Below are positions 8,724 through 16,627 of a stretch of 64,000 bases of DNA, piece by piece; positions within the stretch are counted from its first letter, which is position 1, and each line of letters starts with the position of its first letter. The position numbers and the translations under genes were made by a program. This DNA is from Stutzerimonas stutzeri (GTDB lineage Bacteria > Pseudomonadota > Gammaproteobacteria > Pseudomonadales > Pseudomonadaceae): the NCBI GenBank assembly GCA_002339675.1, contig DDKB01000020.1:39031-103030 (forward strand). The letters are read 5' to 3'. The notes below the pieces were generated by a model. It was not told where the DNA came from. It searched no databases and saw only the letters and a program-made list of their open reading frames with translations.

Positions 8724-8954
8724 TCAGTTCTTCTTCGCCGGATCGTCGACCTTGCGGGTCTCGGCATCGATGGTGTGGCTCTGTTTTTCCTCAACGCTGG
8801 GCTTGTCGTCATCGGTGCCCATCGACTTGCGGAAACCCTTGATGGCATCACCCAGGTCCGACCCCAGCCCCTTCAGGCGCTTGGTGCCGAACAGCATGAC
8901 CACGATCAGCAGGATGATCAGGAGTTGCCAGACGCTGATTCCACCAAAACCCAT
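8724..8954 (-). CDS. tatA: Sec-independent protein translocase subunit TatA
   Basis: Pore-forming subunit of the twin-arginine translocase. The 76-aa protein has a single N-terminal helix (ISVWQLLIILLIVVMLFG), the TKRLKGLGSDLG hinge and amphipathic helix, and a charged hydrophilic tail. Length and pattern are typical of TatA/E. It sits 23 bases after hisE and 3 bases before tatB within the his-tat cluster. Confidence 0.96.
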   Translation of the reverse strand: MGFGGISVWQLLIILLIVVMLFGTKRLKGLGSDLGDAIKGFRKSMGTDDDKPSVEEKQSHTIDAETRKVDDPAKKN

Positions 8955-8977
8955 GCTGCGTTACTCCGAATTGACTA

Positions 8978-9310
8978 TCAGGATTGTGGGCGCGCGGCTT
9001 TTTCCGCATGCCCGGAAAGACCGAAACGCCGGTCCAGTTCGTCGAGCACAGCCTGTGGATGCTGGCCGAGGGCGGCGAGCATCACCAGGCTGTGAAACCA
9101 CAGGTCGGCGGTCTCGTAGATCAGGTCGCTGGCATCGCCGCTGGCCGCTGCATCCTTGGCCGCGAGGATGGTTTCCACCGACTCTTCGCCGACCTTCTCG
9201 AGGATCTTGTTCAGGCCCTTGTGGTACAGGCTGGCCACATAGGAGCTGTCCGCCGCGGCGCCCTTGCGGGCTTCGAGCACCTCGGCGAGACGGGAGAAGG
9301 TGTCACTCAT
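8978..9310 (-). CDS. hisE: Phosphoribosyl-ATP pyrophosphatase
   Basis: Second step of histidine biosynthesis: PR-ATP to PR-AMP plus pyrophosphate. The 110-aa product is a stand-alone HisE with the MazG-like all-alpha pattern: SRLAEVLEARK, SYVASLYHKGLNKILEKVGEESVETILAAKD and the acidic metal-binding E-x2-E-x12-E-x2-D region ending LIYETADLWFH. Its start overlaps the end of hisI by eight bases. HisI and HisE are separate here as in other pseudomonads, rather than fused as in enterics. Confidence 0.96.
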   Translation of the reverse strand: MSDTFSRLAEVLEARKGAAADSSYVASLYHKGLNKILEKVGEESVETILAAKDAAASGDASDLIYETADLWFHSLVMLAALGQHPQAVLDELDRRFGLSGHAEKAARPQS

Positions 9311-9698
9311 GTGTGTGCTCCGCGTAAATGGCGTGCGGGTCCTTCAGCACCGGCTCGACGGTTTTCCACTGGCCCTGCTCCAGCACACGATAGAAACAGC
9401 TCTGGCGGCCGGTATGGCAGGCGATGCCGCCGATCTGCTCGACCATTAGCACGATCACGTCGGCGTCGCAGTCCAGGCGCAGCTCGTGCAGCTGCTGCAC
9501 GTGACCGGACTCTTCGCCCTTGCGCCACAGTTTGCCGCGCGAACGTGACCAGTAGATGGCGCGGTTCTCGGCAACGCTCAGCGTCAACGCCTCGCGGTTC
9601 ATCCAGGCCATCATCAGGATGCGCCCGGTGCGATGGTCCTGGGCGATGGCCGGCACCAGGCCGTCCTCGTTCCAGTTGATCTGCTCCAGCCAGTTCAT
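9303..9698 (-). CDS. hisI: Phosphoribosyl-AMP cyclohydrolase
   Basis: Third step of histidine biosynthesis: hydrolytic opening of the PR-AMP purine ring, zinc and magnesium dependent. The 131-aa product starts MNWLEQINWNEDGLVPAIAQD and carries NREALTLSVAENRAIYWSRSR, the metal-binding DCDADVI and the zinc-cysteine block HTGRQSCFYR. I chose the ATG at 9698 because GGAG sits 8 bases upstream of it; the GTG four codons earlier overlaps that site. It lies 49 bases after ubiB and overlaps hisE. Confidence 0.96.
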   Translation of the reverse strand: MNWLEQINWNEDGLVPAIAQDHRTGRILMMAWMNREALTLSVAENRAIYWSRSRGKLWRKGEESGHVQQLHELRLDCDADVIVLMVEQIGGIACHTGRQSCFYRVLEQGQWKTVEPVLKDPHAIYAEHTHE

Positions 9699-9747
9699 CG
9701 AATTCTCCACTCAGTGCGCGCAGTGTGCCAGTCCGACCGACCGCTGG

Positions 9748-11358
9748 CTATCGGCGCACCACGATGTAGACGCCTGCTGCCAGCATCAGCCAGGCCGGCC
9801 AGGCGCTCAGGGCGGACAGGCTGTCGGCCGCCGCCGCCAAGGTGGCGCCACCGGCCAGCAAGGCGGCCCCGACGAGGCGCAGCGGCCAATGCCGGTGGTC
9901 TTCGCGCCAGGGTGGCGGCAGGTTGTTCGCATGGGGGCCGGACATGCGCTCGAGCAGCTCGCGGGTCATGCCGGCCAGGTGTGGCAGCTGTTCGATCTGC
10001 GCCTGGGCATTCTTCAGCAGCTGTTTCGGGCTCATGCGTTCGCGCATCCAACGTTCGAGGTACGGCTGGCCAGTGGCCCAGAGGTCCAGTTCGGGATAGA
10101 GCTCGCGGCCCAGGCCCTCGATATTCAGCAGGGTCTTCTGCAGCAGCACCAGCTGCGGCTGGACCTCCATGTTGAAGCGCCGGGCGACCTGGAACAGGCG
10201 CACCAGCAGCTGGCCGAAGGAGATGTCCTTTAGCGGCTTTTCGAAGATCGGCTCGCAGACGGTGCGGATCGCCGCCTCGAATTCGTTGACCTTGGTTTCG
10301 GCGGGCACCCAGCCCGAGTCGATGTGCAATTGCGCGACCTTGCGGTAGTCGCGCTTGAAGAATGCCATCAGGTTGCGGGCCAGGTAGTCCTGGTCCTCCG
10401 GTGTGAGACTGCCGACGATGCCGAAGTCCACCGCGATGTACTGCGGGTTCCAGGGCTGGTGGGTGCTGACGAAGATGTTGCCGGGGTGCATGTCGGCGTG
10501 GAAGAAGCTGTCGCGGAAGACCTGGGTGAAAAAGATCTCCACGCCGCGTTCGGCCAGTTGCTTCATGTCGGTGCGCTGCTCGGCCAGACGGGTCATGTCG
10601 GTGACCGGCACGCCGTAGATGCGCTCCATCACCAGAACCTGCGGGCGGCACAGGTCCCAGTAGATCTGCGGCACATAGAGCAGGGGCGAGCCCTGGAAGT
10701 TGCGCTTGAGCTGGCTGGCGTTGGCCGCCTCGCGCAACAGGTCGAGCTCGTCGTAGATAGTCTTGGCGTAATCGTCTACCACTTCGACCAGGTGCAGGCG
10801 GCGCGCCTCGTTGGACGCCCGCTCGGCGGTTTTGGCCAGCAGGAACAGCCACGCCAGGTCCTGGCTGATGATTGGTCGCAGGTTGGGGCGCACGACCTTG
10901 ACCACCACTTCCTCGCCGCTGCGCAGCTTGGCCGCATGCACTTGGGCGACCGAGGCGGAGGCCAGCGGCTTGCTATCGAAGCGGGCGAAGATCTGCCCGA
11001 CCGGCGCGCCCAGCTGACGCTCGATCAGCGCGGTGGCGACGGCCGAGTCGAAGGGCGGAACGCGGTCCTGCAGCATCGCCAGCTCCTCGGCGATGTCCAG
11101 CGGCAACAGGTCGCGGCGGGTCGAGAGGATTTGCCCGAACTTGATGAAGATCGGCCCCAGCCCTTCGAGCGCCAGGCGCAGCCGCGCGCCGCGAGACAGC
11201 TCGGAATGGCGCCGCGGCAGCCAGCGCCAGGGCAGCAGGTAGCTGGTCGCGCGCAGCCACCAGGGCATGGGCAGGTCGAGGATGATGTCGTCCAGGCGGT
11301 AGCGGATCACCACCAGCAGGATGCGAAACAGGCGGCGGGCCGCGGCGAACAGCTTCAT
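9748..11358 (-). CDS. ubiB: Ubiquinone biosynthesis regulatory kinase-like protein UbiB
   Basis: ABC1/UbiB atypical kinase family member required for ubiquinone synthesis, probably as an ATPase that helps extract lipid intermediates; inner-membrane associated. The 536-aa protein has the diagnostic KFGQ (residues 73-76, K-x-G-Q motif), LASASVAQVHAAKL (the Ala-rich replacement of the glycine loop), HADMHPGNIFVS and AVDFGIVG. Two C-terminal hydrophobic segments (LRLVGAALLAGGATLAAAA and WPAWLMLAAGVYIVV) anchor it. Its ATG overlaps the ubiJ stop by four bases. Confidence 0.96.
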   Translation of the reverse strand: MKLFAAARRLFRILLVVIRYRLDDIILDLPMPWWLRATSYLLPWRWLPRRHSELSRGARLRLALEGLGPIFIKFGQILSTRRDLLPLDIAEELAMLQDRVPPFDSAVATALIERQLGAPVGQIFARFDSKPLASASVAQVHAAKLRSGEEVVVKVVRPNLRPIISQDLAWLFLLAKTAERASNEARRLHLVEVVDDYAKTIYDELDLLREAANASQLKRNFQGSPLLYVPQIYWDLCRPQVLVMERIYGVPVTDMTRLAEQRTDMKQLAERGVEIFFTQVFRDSFFHADMHPGNIFVSTHQPWNPQYIAVDFGIVGSLTPEDQDYLARNLMAFFKRDYRKVAQLHIDSGWVPAETKVNEFEAAIRTVCEPIFEKPLKDISFGQLLVRLFQVARRFNMEVQPQLVLLQKTLLNIEGLGRELYPELDLWATGQPYLERWMRERMSPKQLLKNAQAQIEQLPHLAGMTRELLERMSGPHANNLPPPWREDHRHWPLRLVGAALLAGGATLAAAADSLSALSAWPAWLMLAAGVYIVVRR

Positions 11359-11978
11359 TCGGATCGATCTGGGTTCAGGGAGTGGGCAAGCCGATCGACC
11401 CGGGCTTCGAGGCGGTCGAGGTCGAGCTTGAGGCGGTCCAGTTCGTCAAAGCGCGTATTGGCTTCGGCACTGCCCACCAGGGCTCGCGATTCTTCGTTGA
11501 GGTAGTCGGCCAGGTCCTGGCGCAAGCTGTCGGCGCTCTGCCGCAACCAACCGACTTGCCCGCGCAGTCCGGAACCGAGCAACTGGGTCGCGACCGGACC
11601 AAGCAAGCGCGACAGCTCGTATTCCCAGTCCAGCTCCAGGTCCTGGAGCACTTCGGCAAGGCTCATCAGTACACTGCTGTCGCCGTCGATCTCGACATCA
11701 GGTCCATGCAGGATTGCGGTTTTCTGGCGGCTGATGGCCAGGCGCACCAAGCTGCTGGCGCTCGCGCTCAACCGGCAGTCGGCGTCGCTGCCCCAGTCAG
11801 TGGCCAGGCGCAGGCCCTCGCCGTCGGCGAGCACGAAGACCCGCCACGCCGGAGCGCGGCAGTCGATCTCGATGATCCGGCCGCTGAGCCGGGCCAGGCG
11901 CGGCAGCGCAGTCGGGTCCAGGCGCAACGCACGGTTGATGCCGTGCTCGGCGCCGGCCAGCAGGGCCGTGCGCAGCAT
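11355..11978 (-). CDS. ubiJ: Ubiquinone biosynthesis accessory factor UbiJ (SCP2 domain)
   Basis: Lipid-binding SCP2-domain protein that scaffolds the soluble Ubi complex. The 207-aa product starts LLAGAEHGINRALRLDPTALPRLARLSG, has the SCP2 body with RLAISRQKTAILHGPDVEIDGDSSVL, and ends in a coiled-coil-prone helix (ELDRLKLDLDRLEARVDRLAHSL). The start codon overlaps the ubiE stop by one base and its end overlaps ubiB by four. Gene order ubiE-ubiJ-ubiB is the canonical gammaproteobacterial cluster. Confidence 0.94.
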   Translation of the reverse strand: MLRTALLAGAEHGINRALRLDPTALPRLARLSGRIIEIDCRAPAWRVFVLADGEGLRLATDWGSDADCRLSASASSLVRLAISRQKTAILHGPDVEIDGDSSVLMSLAEVLQDLELDWEYELSRLLGPVATQLLGSGLRGQVGWLRQSADSLRQDLADYLNEESRALVGSAEANTRFDELDRLKLDLDRLEARVDRLAHSLNPDRSE

Positions 11979-12748
11979 CAGGGTTTGATGCCGCGGTGCA
12001 GGGCGACGATGCCGCCGGTCATGTTGTGGTAGGTCACGCGCTCGAAGCCGGCATCGGCCATCATGCCCTTGAGGGTTTCCTGGTCCGGGTGCATGCGGAT
12101 CGACTCGGCGAGGTAGCGGTAGCTCTCCGAATCGTTGGTGATCAGCTTGCCCATCATCGGCAGCAGGCTGAACGAGTAGGCGTCGTAGGCCTTGGAGAAC
12201 AGCGCATTGGTCGGCTTGGAGAATTCCAGCACCAGCAGCCGCCCGCCCGGCTTGAGCACCCGCAGCATGGAGGCGATGGCGTCTTCCTTGTGCGTCACGT
12301 TGCGCAGGCCGAAGGCAATGGTGACCACGTCGAAGTGGTTGTCGGGGAAGGGCAGCTTCTCGGCATCGGCCTGGACGAAGCTGACGTTGCCGGCCACGCC
12401 CTTGTCCAGCAGCCGGTCACGTCCGACCTTGAGCATCGAGGCGTTGATGTCGGCCAGGACCACCTCGCCGGCGGGTCCGACGATGCGCGAGAACTGCCGG
12501 GTCAGGTCGCCCGTGCCGCCGGCAATGTCCAGGATGCGGTTGCCGTGACGGGCACCGGACAACTCGATGGTGAAGCGCTTCCACAGGCGGTGTACGCCCG
12601 CCGACATCAGGTCGTTCATCAGGTCGTACTTGGCCGCGACGGAGTGAAATACCTCGGCCACCTTCTGCGCTTTCTCGCTCTCCGGCACGTTCTTGTAGCC
12701 GAAGTGGGTGGTGGGCTCTGCGTCACGCTCTTTGCGGGGATCGGTCAT
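11978..12748 (-). CDS. ubiE: Demethylmenaquinone/2-polyprenyl-6-methoxy-benzoquinol C-methyltransferase
   Basis: S-adenosylmethionine-dependent C-methylation in ubiquinone (and menaquinone) biosynthesis. The 256-aa product contains the family signatures THFGYKNVPESEKAQKVAEVF, YDLMNDLMSAGVHRLWK, the SAM site ILDIAGGTGDL, and MTGGIVALHRGIKP at the C-terminus. I place the start at the ATG at 12748 (MTDPRKERDAEPTTHFGY) with GGTGAC upstream; the 28 extra upstream codons are arginine-rich and not family-like. It is the first gene of the ubi-his-tat operon. Confidence 0.95.
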   Translation of the reverse strand: MTDPRKERDAEPTTHFGYKNVPESEKAQKVAEVFHSVAAKYDLMNDLMSAGVHRLWKRFTIELSGARHGNRILDIAGGTGDLTRQFSRIVGPAGEVVLADINASMLKVGRDRLLDKGVAGNVSFVQADAEKLPFPDNHFDVVTIAFGLRNVTHKEDAIASMLRVLKPGGRLLVLEFSKPTNALFSKAYDAYSFSLLPMMGKLITNDSESYRYLAESIRMHPDQETLKGMMADAGFERVTYHNMTGGIVALHRGIKP

Positions 12749-12924
12749 GTCACTGTCACCGGAAGAATGTGCCGGCATTCTAAACCTAAAAGCGGCGGCA
12801 GGCCTCAAGCGGCAGGCGACAAGACAGCGCAAGGGCGCGGCAGCGGCTCCCCGCCGCGCCGACCGCCAAACGCGGGTCGGTCGGCCGGGGGATTGGCGGA
12901 TCGATAAAGCGGTGGATCGATGAC

Positions 12925-12961
12925 GCGTGATCCACCCTACGTCTGGCTGTCGGTGCGTTCG
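12925..12961. repeat. 37-base direct repeat, copy 1
   Basis: GCGTGATCCACCCTACGTCT followed by GGCTGTCGGTG, identical over 37 bases to 13121-13157 except for one C/T difference. The two copies are 196 bases apart. The GATCCACCCTACG core resembles intergenic repeats scattered in some pseudomonad genomes, but copy number cannot be judged here. Confidence 0.85.
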
Positions 12962-13120
12962 GGTGCCGACAGATGGCCGCGCGCGCGGTTCGCGGCCGTC
13001 ACCGGGGCGCCGAAGAGCGTAGAGTGGATGTCGCTGTTTGCATCCACCGTGCTTTTTGGCGGCCGGCGCGGATCGGTTGACTGGCGGATTGGTGGGTTGG
13101 TGGATCGGTGGATCGGTGAA

Positions 13121-13157
13121 GCGTGATCCACCCTACGTCTGGCTGTCGGTGTGTTCG
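13121..13157. repeat. 37-base direct repeat, copy 2
   Basis: Second copy of the repeat at 12925, with one mismatch near its 3' end. It is directly preceded by a run of degenerate GGTGGATC units (13084-13120), as copy 1 is preceded by GCGGTGGATCGATGAC, so the duplicated unit is probably larger and more degenerate than the exact match. Confidence 0.85.
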
Positions 13158-13190
13158 CGTGACCGAAGATAGCCGCGCCGGGCGCTCCTG

Positions 13191-13565
13191 TCAGAGCATC
13201 AGCTTGACCGGTGAGATGTCCGGGTCGCGGGACTTTCCGGCGGCGGCCAGGGCGGCGAGGTAGTCCGACCACAGCTGCTCGTGGTGCGTGGCCAGGTGAT
13301 GGAGATAGTCCCAGCTGTACAGGCCGCTGTCGTGGCCATCGCTGAACGTCAGCTTCAACGCATACTGCCCGGCCGGCTCGATGCCCTCGAGCGCGACATT
13401 GATCTTGCCCGTCTGCAGCACCGGATTGCCGTGCCCCTGGACCTCGGCCGACGGCGAATGCACGCGCAGAAATTCGGCCGGCAGCACGTAGCGCTGGTCG
13501 GGGCCATATTCGAGCTCCAGCGTCTTGGACAGCTTGTGCAGCTTGATGGCGGTGGGGATGTGCAT
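13191..13565 (-). CDS. DUF971 / gamma-butyrobetaine hydroxylase-like N-terminal domain protein
   Basis: A 124-aa soluble protein consisting only of the small DUF971 domain: KLSKTLELEYGPDQRYVLPAEFLRVHSPSAEVQGHG, INVALEGIEPAGQYALKLTFSDGHDSGLYSWDYL. In eukaryotic gamma-butyrobetaine hydroxylases this domain precedes the catalytic one and binds zinc; the stand-alone bacterial form has no settled function. Location directly after hslVU is conserved in pseudomonads. A 77-base gap with inverted repeats separates it from hslU, so expression may be partly independent. Confidence 0.88.
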   Translation of the reverse strand: MHIPTAIKLHKLSKTLELEYGPDQRYVLPAEFLRVHSPSAEVQGHGNPVLQTGKINVALEGIEPAGQYALKLTFSDGHDSGLYSWDYLHHLATHHEQLWSDYLAALAAAGKSRDPDISPVKLML

Positions 13566-13581
13566 GGGCCTACTCCGTTGG

Positions 13582-13618
13582 AGCCAGAAGCCAGAAGCCC
13601 GGGCTTCGACTTCCGGCT
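13582..13618. terminator. Inverted repeat between hslU and the DUF971 gene
   Basis: A 14-base perfect palindrome (GAAGCCCGGGCTTC, 13594-13607) sits inside a longer imperfect inverted repeat AGCCAGAAGCC...GACTTCCGGCT. It lies just downstream of the hslU stop. There is no U-tract, so whether it terminates, attenuates or protects the hslVU mRNA is uncertain. Confidence 0.45.
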
Positions 13619-13642
13619 TGAAGCTTCGCGCTTCCAGCTGCC

Positions 13643-14986
13643 TTAAAGGATATACCGCGACAGATCTTCGTCTTCCGCCAGCTCGCCGAGGTGGCTGTTG
13701 ACGTAGGCGGTGTCGATGCGGATCGGTTCGCCATTCTGCTGGCCCGCCAGATCGCCAGCGCTGAAGGAGACTTCCTCGAGCAGGCGTTCGAGCAGTGTAT
13801 GCAGGCGCCGCGCCCCGATGTTCTCGGTCTTCTCGTTGACCTGCCAGGCGATCTGCGCCAGACGCTTGATGCCGTCCTCGGTGAATTCGATCCCCAGGCC
13901 TTCGGTCTTCAGCAACTCGCGGTACTGCTCGGTGAGCGAGGCATGCGGCTCGGTGAGGATGCGCTCGAAATCCTCGGGCGACAGTGCCTTGAGCTCGACC
14001 CGGATCGGCAGGCGACCCTGCAGCTCCGGCACCAGATCGCTGGGCTTGGAGAGGTGGAAGGCGCCGGAGGCGATGAACAGGATGTGGTCGGTCTTGACCA
14101 TGCCGAGCTTGGTGTTGACCGTGCTGCCCTCGATCAGCGGCAGCAGGTCGCGCTGCACGCCTTCGCGTGAGACGTCGGCGCCGCCCGTGTTGCCGCGCTT
14201 GGCCACCTTGTCGATCTCATCGATGAAGACGATGCCGTGCTGTTCGACCGCTTCGAGCGCGCGGGCCTTGAGCTCTTCCTCATTGACCAGGCGCGCGGCC
14301 TCCTCGTCACGCACCAGCTTGAGCGCGTCCTTGATCGTCAGCTTGCGGCTCTTTTTCTTGCCCTTGCCCATGTTGGCGAAGAGGCTCTGCAGCTGGTTGG
14401 TCATCTCTTCCATGCCAGGCGGGGCCATGATTTCCACGCCACCCGGGTTCTCCGCGATTTCGATATCGATTTCCTTGTCGTCCAGCTGGCCTTCGCGCAG
14501 GCGCTTGCGAAATAGCTGGCGGGTGTTCGAATCGCTGCTCTGTACCGGCTCCTCGCTGAAGCCCACCGGGCGCGCCTGGGGCAGCAGGGCATCGAGGATG
14601 CGCTCTTCGGCTGCATCTTCGGCGCGGTGGCGCATCTTCACCACCTCCTGCTCGCGGAGCATCTTCAGCGCGGCGTCCGCCAGGTCGCGGATGATCGACT
14701 CGACGTCACGCCCGACATAGCCGACCTCGGTGAACTTGGTCGCCTCGACCTTGATGAAGGGCGCGTTGGCCAGCTTGGCCAGGCGACGGGCGATCTCGGT
14801 CTTGCCGACACCGGTGGGGCCGATCATCAGGATGTTCTTGGGGGTGACTTCCGGGCGCAGCTCGGCGGACAGCTGCATGCGCCGCCAGCGGTTGCGCAGG
14901 GCAATGGCGACGGCGCGCTTGGCGTCGTCCTGGCCGATGATATGGCGGTTGAGTTCGTGGACGATCTCGCGGGGCGTCATGGACAT
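13643..14986 (-). CDS. hslU: ATP-dependent protease ATPase subunit HslU
   Basis: AAA+ unfoldase of the HslUV (ClpYQ) protease; hexameric rings cap HslV and feed it substrates. The 447-aa product starts MSMTPREIVHELNRHIIGQ and contains the Walker A GPTGVGKTE, the inserted I-domain (about residues 110-240), Walker B IVFIDEIDKVA, and the C-terminal tail EDEDLSRYIL that docks into HslV. I chose the ATG at 14986, which has GGAG upstream; the 27 extra upstream codons of the open frame are not family-like. It lies 28 bases after hslV. Confidence 0.97.
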   Translation of the reverse strand: MSMTPREIVHELNRHIIGQDDAKRAVAIALRNRWRRMQLSAELRPEVTPKNILMIGPTGVGKTEIARRLAKLANAPFIKVEATKFTEVGYVGRDVESIIRDLADAALKMLREQEVVKMRHRAEDAAEERILDALLPQARPVGFSEEPVQSSDSNTRQLFRKRLREGQLDDKEIDIEIAENPGGVEIMAPPGMEEMTNQLQSLFANMGKGKKKSRKLTIKDALKLVRDEEAARLVNEEELKARALEAVEQHGIVFIDEIDKVAKRGNTGGADVSREGVQRDLLPLIEGSTVNTKLGMVKTDHILFIASGAFHLSKPSDLVPELQGRLPIRVELKALSPEDFERILTEPHASLTEQYRELLKTEGLGIEFTEDGIKRLAQIAWQVNEKTENIGARRLHTLLERLLEEVSFSAGDLAGQQNGEPIRIDTAYVNSHLGELAEDEDLSRYIL

Positions 14987-15014
14987 GGTGCGGTACTCCG
15001 GGGCTCGAGGGCGA

Positions 15015-15551
15015 TCAGTTCGCGCTGTCGAGCTCCTCGATGGTGAGATTCTGGTTGGTGAAGACACAGATGCTGCCGGCGATGGTCAGGGCCGTCTCGG
15101 CGATTTCCTGGGCGCTCATCTGGTCGCCGCCTTTCTGCATCAGGGCCATGGCCGCGGCCTGGGCGAAGCCGCCGCCGGAGCCCATGGCGATCAGGTCGTT
15201 CTCCGGCTGCACCACGTCGCCGTTGCCGGTGATGATCAGCGAGGCGTCCTTGTTGGCCACGGCGAGCATTGCTTCCAGGCGGCTCAGGGAACGGTCGGTG
15301 CGCCAGTCCTTGGCCAATTCGACCGCGGCGCGCACCAGATGGCCCTGGTGTTTTTCCAGCTGGCCTTCGAAGCGTTCGAACAGGGTGAAGGCATCGGCGG
15401 TCGCGCCGGCGAAGCCGGCCAGCACCTGGCCGTGATAGAGGCGGCGCACCTTCTTGGCGTTGCCTTTCATCACGGTATTGCCGAGGGACACCTGGCCGTC
15501 GCCGCCCATGACGACTTTGCCGTTGCGGCGGACTGAAACGATGGTGGTCAA
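15015..15551 (-). CDS. hslV: ATP-dependent protease peptidase subunit HslV (TTG start)
   Basis: Proteasome-related threonine peptidase that partners HslU. Family members begin M-TTIVSVRRNG, with the first threonine acting as nucleophile after methionine removal. Here that position is encoded TTG at 15549-15551 followed by ACC ACC ATC, so translation must start at TTG, giving 178 aa with the catalytic Thr as residue 2. GGAG lies 9 bases upstream of the TTG. No in-frame ATG exists between the stop-side family start and a distant upstream methionine. Other signatures: VVMGGDGQVSLG, KVRRLYHGQVLAGFAG and GSGGGFAQAAA. A sigma-32-type promoter lies just upstream. Confidence 0.95.
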   Translation of the reverse strand: MTTIVSVRRNGKVVMGGDGQVSLGNTVMKGNAKKVRRLYHGQVLAGFAGATADAFTLFERFEGQLEKHQGHLVRAAVELAKDWRTDRSLSRLEAMLAVANKDASLIITGNGDVVQPENDLIAMGSGGGFAQAAAMALMQKGGDQMSAQEIAETALTIAGSICVFTNQNLTIEELDSAN

Positions 15552-15598
15552 AAGAAGAGTCTCCACGCAGCGGGGCGAGCGTCGCCCGAATGCGCTTG

Positions 15599-15626
15599 AT
15601 ATGGGGGACCCTTCCAGGCATTTCAA
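15599..15626 (-). promoter_or_regulatory. Heat-shock (sigma-32) promoter of hslVU
   Basis: On the minus strand, TTGAAA (15621-15626) and CCCCATAT (15599-15606) are separated by 14 bases. This matches the RpoH consensus (CTTGAAA, 11-15 bases, CCCCATNT) at nearly every position. Transcription would begin near 15592, about 40 bases ahead of hslV. HslUV is a classic heat-shock regulon member, which supports the call. Confidence 0.85.
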
Positions 15627-15682
15627 CCGGTGGGTGGCAAAGCGGCCCGGACTGTCCGGCATGCCAGCGAAAGCGCGGGGCG

Positions 15683-16144
15683 CTATTGCAGGGCGAAGTC
15701 CAGTTGCCGCCAGGCTTCGTAGACCGCAACCGCGACGGTGTTGGACAGGTTCAGGCTGCGGCTGTCCGGCCGCATCGGCAAGCGCAGGCGCTGCTCGTTG
15801 GGCAGCGCGTCGCGGATCTCCGGCGGCAGCCCGCGGCTTTCGGGGCCGAACAGAAAGGCATCGCCGCGCGCGAAGCGGACCTTATGAAAGGGTTGCGAAC
15901 CTTTGGTGGTGAAGGCGAACAGCCGCGGCTGGCCGAGGCTCGCCAGGCAGCTATCGAGGTCGGCGTGGCGCTTGAGCGGGGCATACTCGTGGTAGTCGAG
16001 CCCGGCGCGGCGCAGGCGTTTGTCGTCCAGCTCGAAGCCGAGCGGCTCGATCAGGTGCAGGCTGCAGCCGGCATTGGCGCAGAGCCTGATAATGTTGCCG
16101 GTATTCGGTGGAATCTCCGGTTGGAACAGGATCACATGGAACAT
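15683..16144 (-). CDS. trmL: tRNA (cytidine(34)-2'-O)-methyltransferase
   Basis: 2'-O-methylates the wobble base of tRNA-Leu species; SPOUT class. The 153-aa product starts MFHVILFQPEIPPNTGNIIRLCA, and shows LIEPLGFELDDKRLRRAGLDY, FLFGPESRGLP and the C-terminal knot motif RSLNLSNTVAVAVYEAWRQ. Length is normal. The ATG at 16144 overlaps the start codon of a plus-strand gene (CATG), so the two divergent genes share their first bases. Its ribosome-binding site is weak (GGGTG). A far longer upstream open frame on this strand is a shadow of the opposite gene. Confidence 0.94.
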   Translation of the reverse strand: MFHVILFQPEIPPNTGNIIRLCANAGCSLHLIEPLGFELDDKRLRRAGLDYHEYAPLKRHADLDSCLASLGQPRLFAFTTKGSQPFHKVRFARGDAFLFGPESRGLPPEIRDALPNEQRLRLPMRPDSRSLNLSNTVAVAVYEAWRQLDFALQ

Positions 16145-16613
16145 GCGCGGCACCCGCTCTGAAAACGACCGGCATTCTACTGCGGCAAACGACCTTGCGG
16201 CAGGCGACGCCGCGGCTGACGATCCGTTACCGCGTCTGCGTCGACGCTTTTTCGGTTCGCTGGTGCTGCTCGGTCTGCTGTTCGGCTCGCTGCTGGGCCA
16301 TCTGCTGCGCCCCGAGCCGGTAACGCTGTTGCGGGTCGAGCCGATAACGGGCGGGCTGCAGCTCTGGTTCGACCGCGAGCCGGAGCTCTTCAGCCAGGAC
16401 GTCCGCGGTGCGGTGGGCATGCTGTTCCAGGCCCGCGGCAGCGATGCGGCCGGCCAGCTGGTGCTGGACGGCGCCCCGGTCGGCTGGAAGGTACAGACCA
16501 CCGACAAGGGGCTGCTGCTGCATCTGGTGGCCGCGCGGCCCCTGCAGGCCCGCTGGTCCGGCGCGCAGACCGACGGCAACTGGCGCCTGGACATACAGGT
16601 CGCGCCGCGCTAG
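16143..16613 (+). CDS. Hypothetical single-span membrane protein
   Basis: A 156-aa protein I do not recognise. A short polar N-terminus (about 38 residues) ends in RLRRR, then one hydrophobic helix FFGSLVLLGLLFGSLLGHLL (about 39-58), then a ~100-residue domain with VTLLRVEPITGGLQLWFDREPELFSQ and WSGAQTDGNWRLDIQV. The positive-inside rule suggests the C-terminal domain is periplasmic. The ATG at 16143 overlaps the trmL start on the other strand; earlier in-frame ATGs lie inside trmL. It runs towards ntrC, ending 14 bases before that gene's 3' end. Start position is uncertain. Confidence 0.65.
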   Translation: MRGTRSENDRHSTAANDLAAGDAAADDPLPRLRRRFFGSLVLLGLLFGSLLGHLLRPEPVTLLRVEPITGGLQLWFDREPELFSQDVRGAVGMLFQARGSDAAGQLVLDGAPVGWKVQTTDKGLLLHLVAARPLQARWSGAQTDGNWRLDIQVAPR

Positions 16614-16627
16614 CCGGCGCGTCCGGC

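Larger units (their letters stand above)
12749..13190. other. 442-base gap with direct repeats, no gene
   Basis: No convincing coding sequence. It holds the ubiE promoter region and, from about 12880, low-complexity sequence rich in GGATCGGTGGATCG-like units (notably 13084-13120), plus two copies of a 37-base repeat. A TAGAAT-like -10 lies about 30 bases upstream of the ubiE start without a convincing -35. Confidence 0.5.

Noticed and set aside
13084..13120. Possible CRISPR-like short repeats
   Set aside because: Units are degenerate, contiguous and lack regular spacers.
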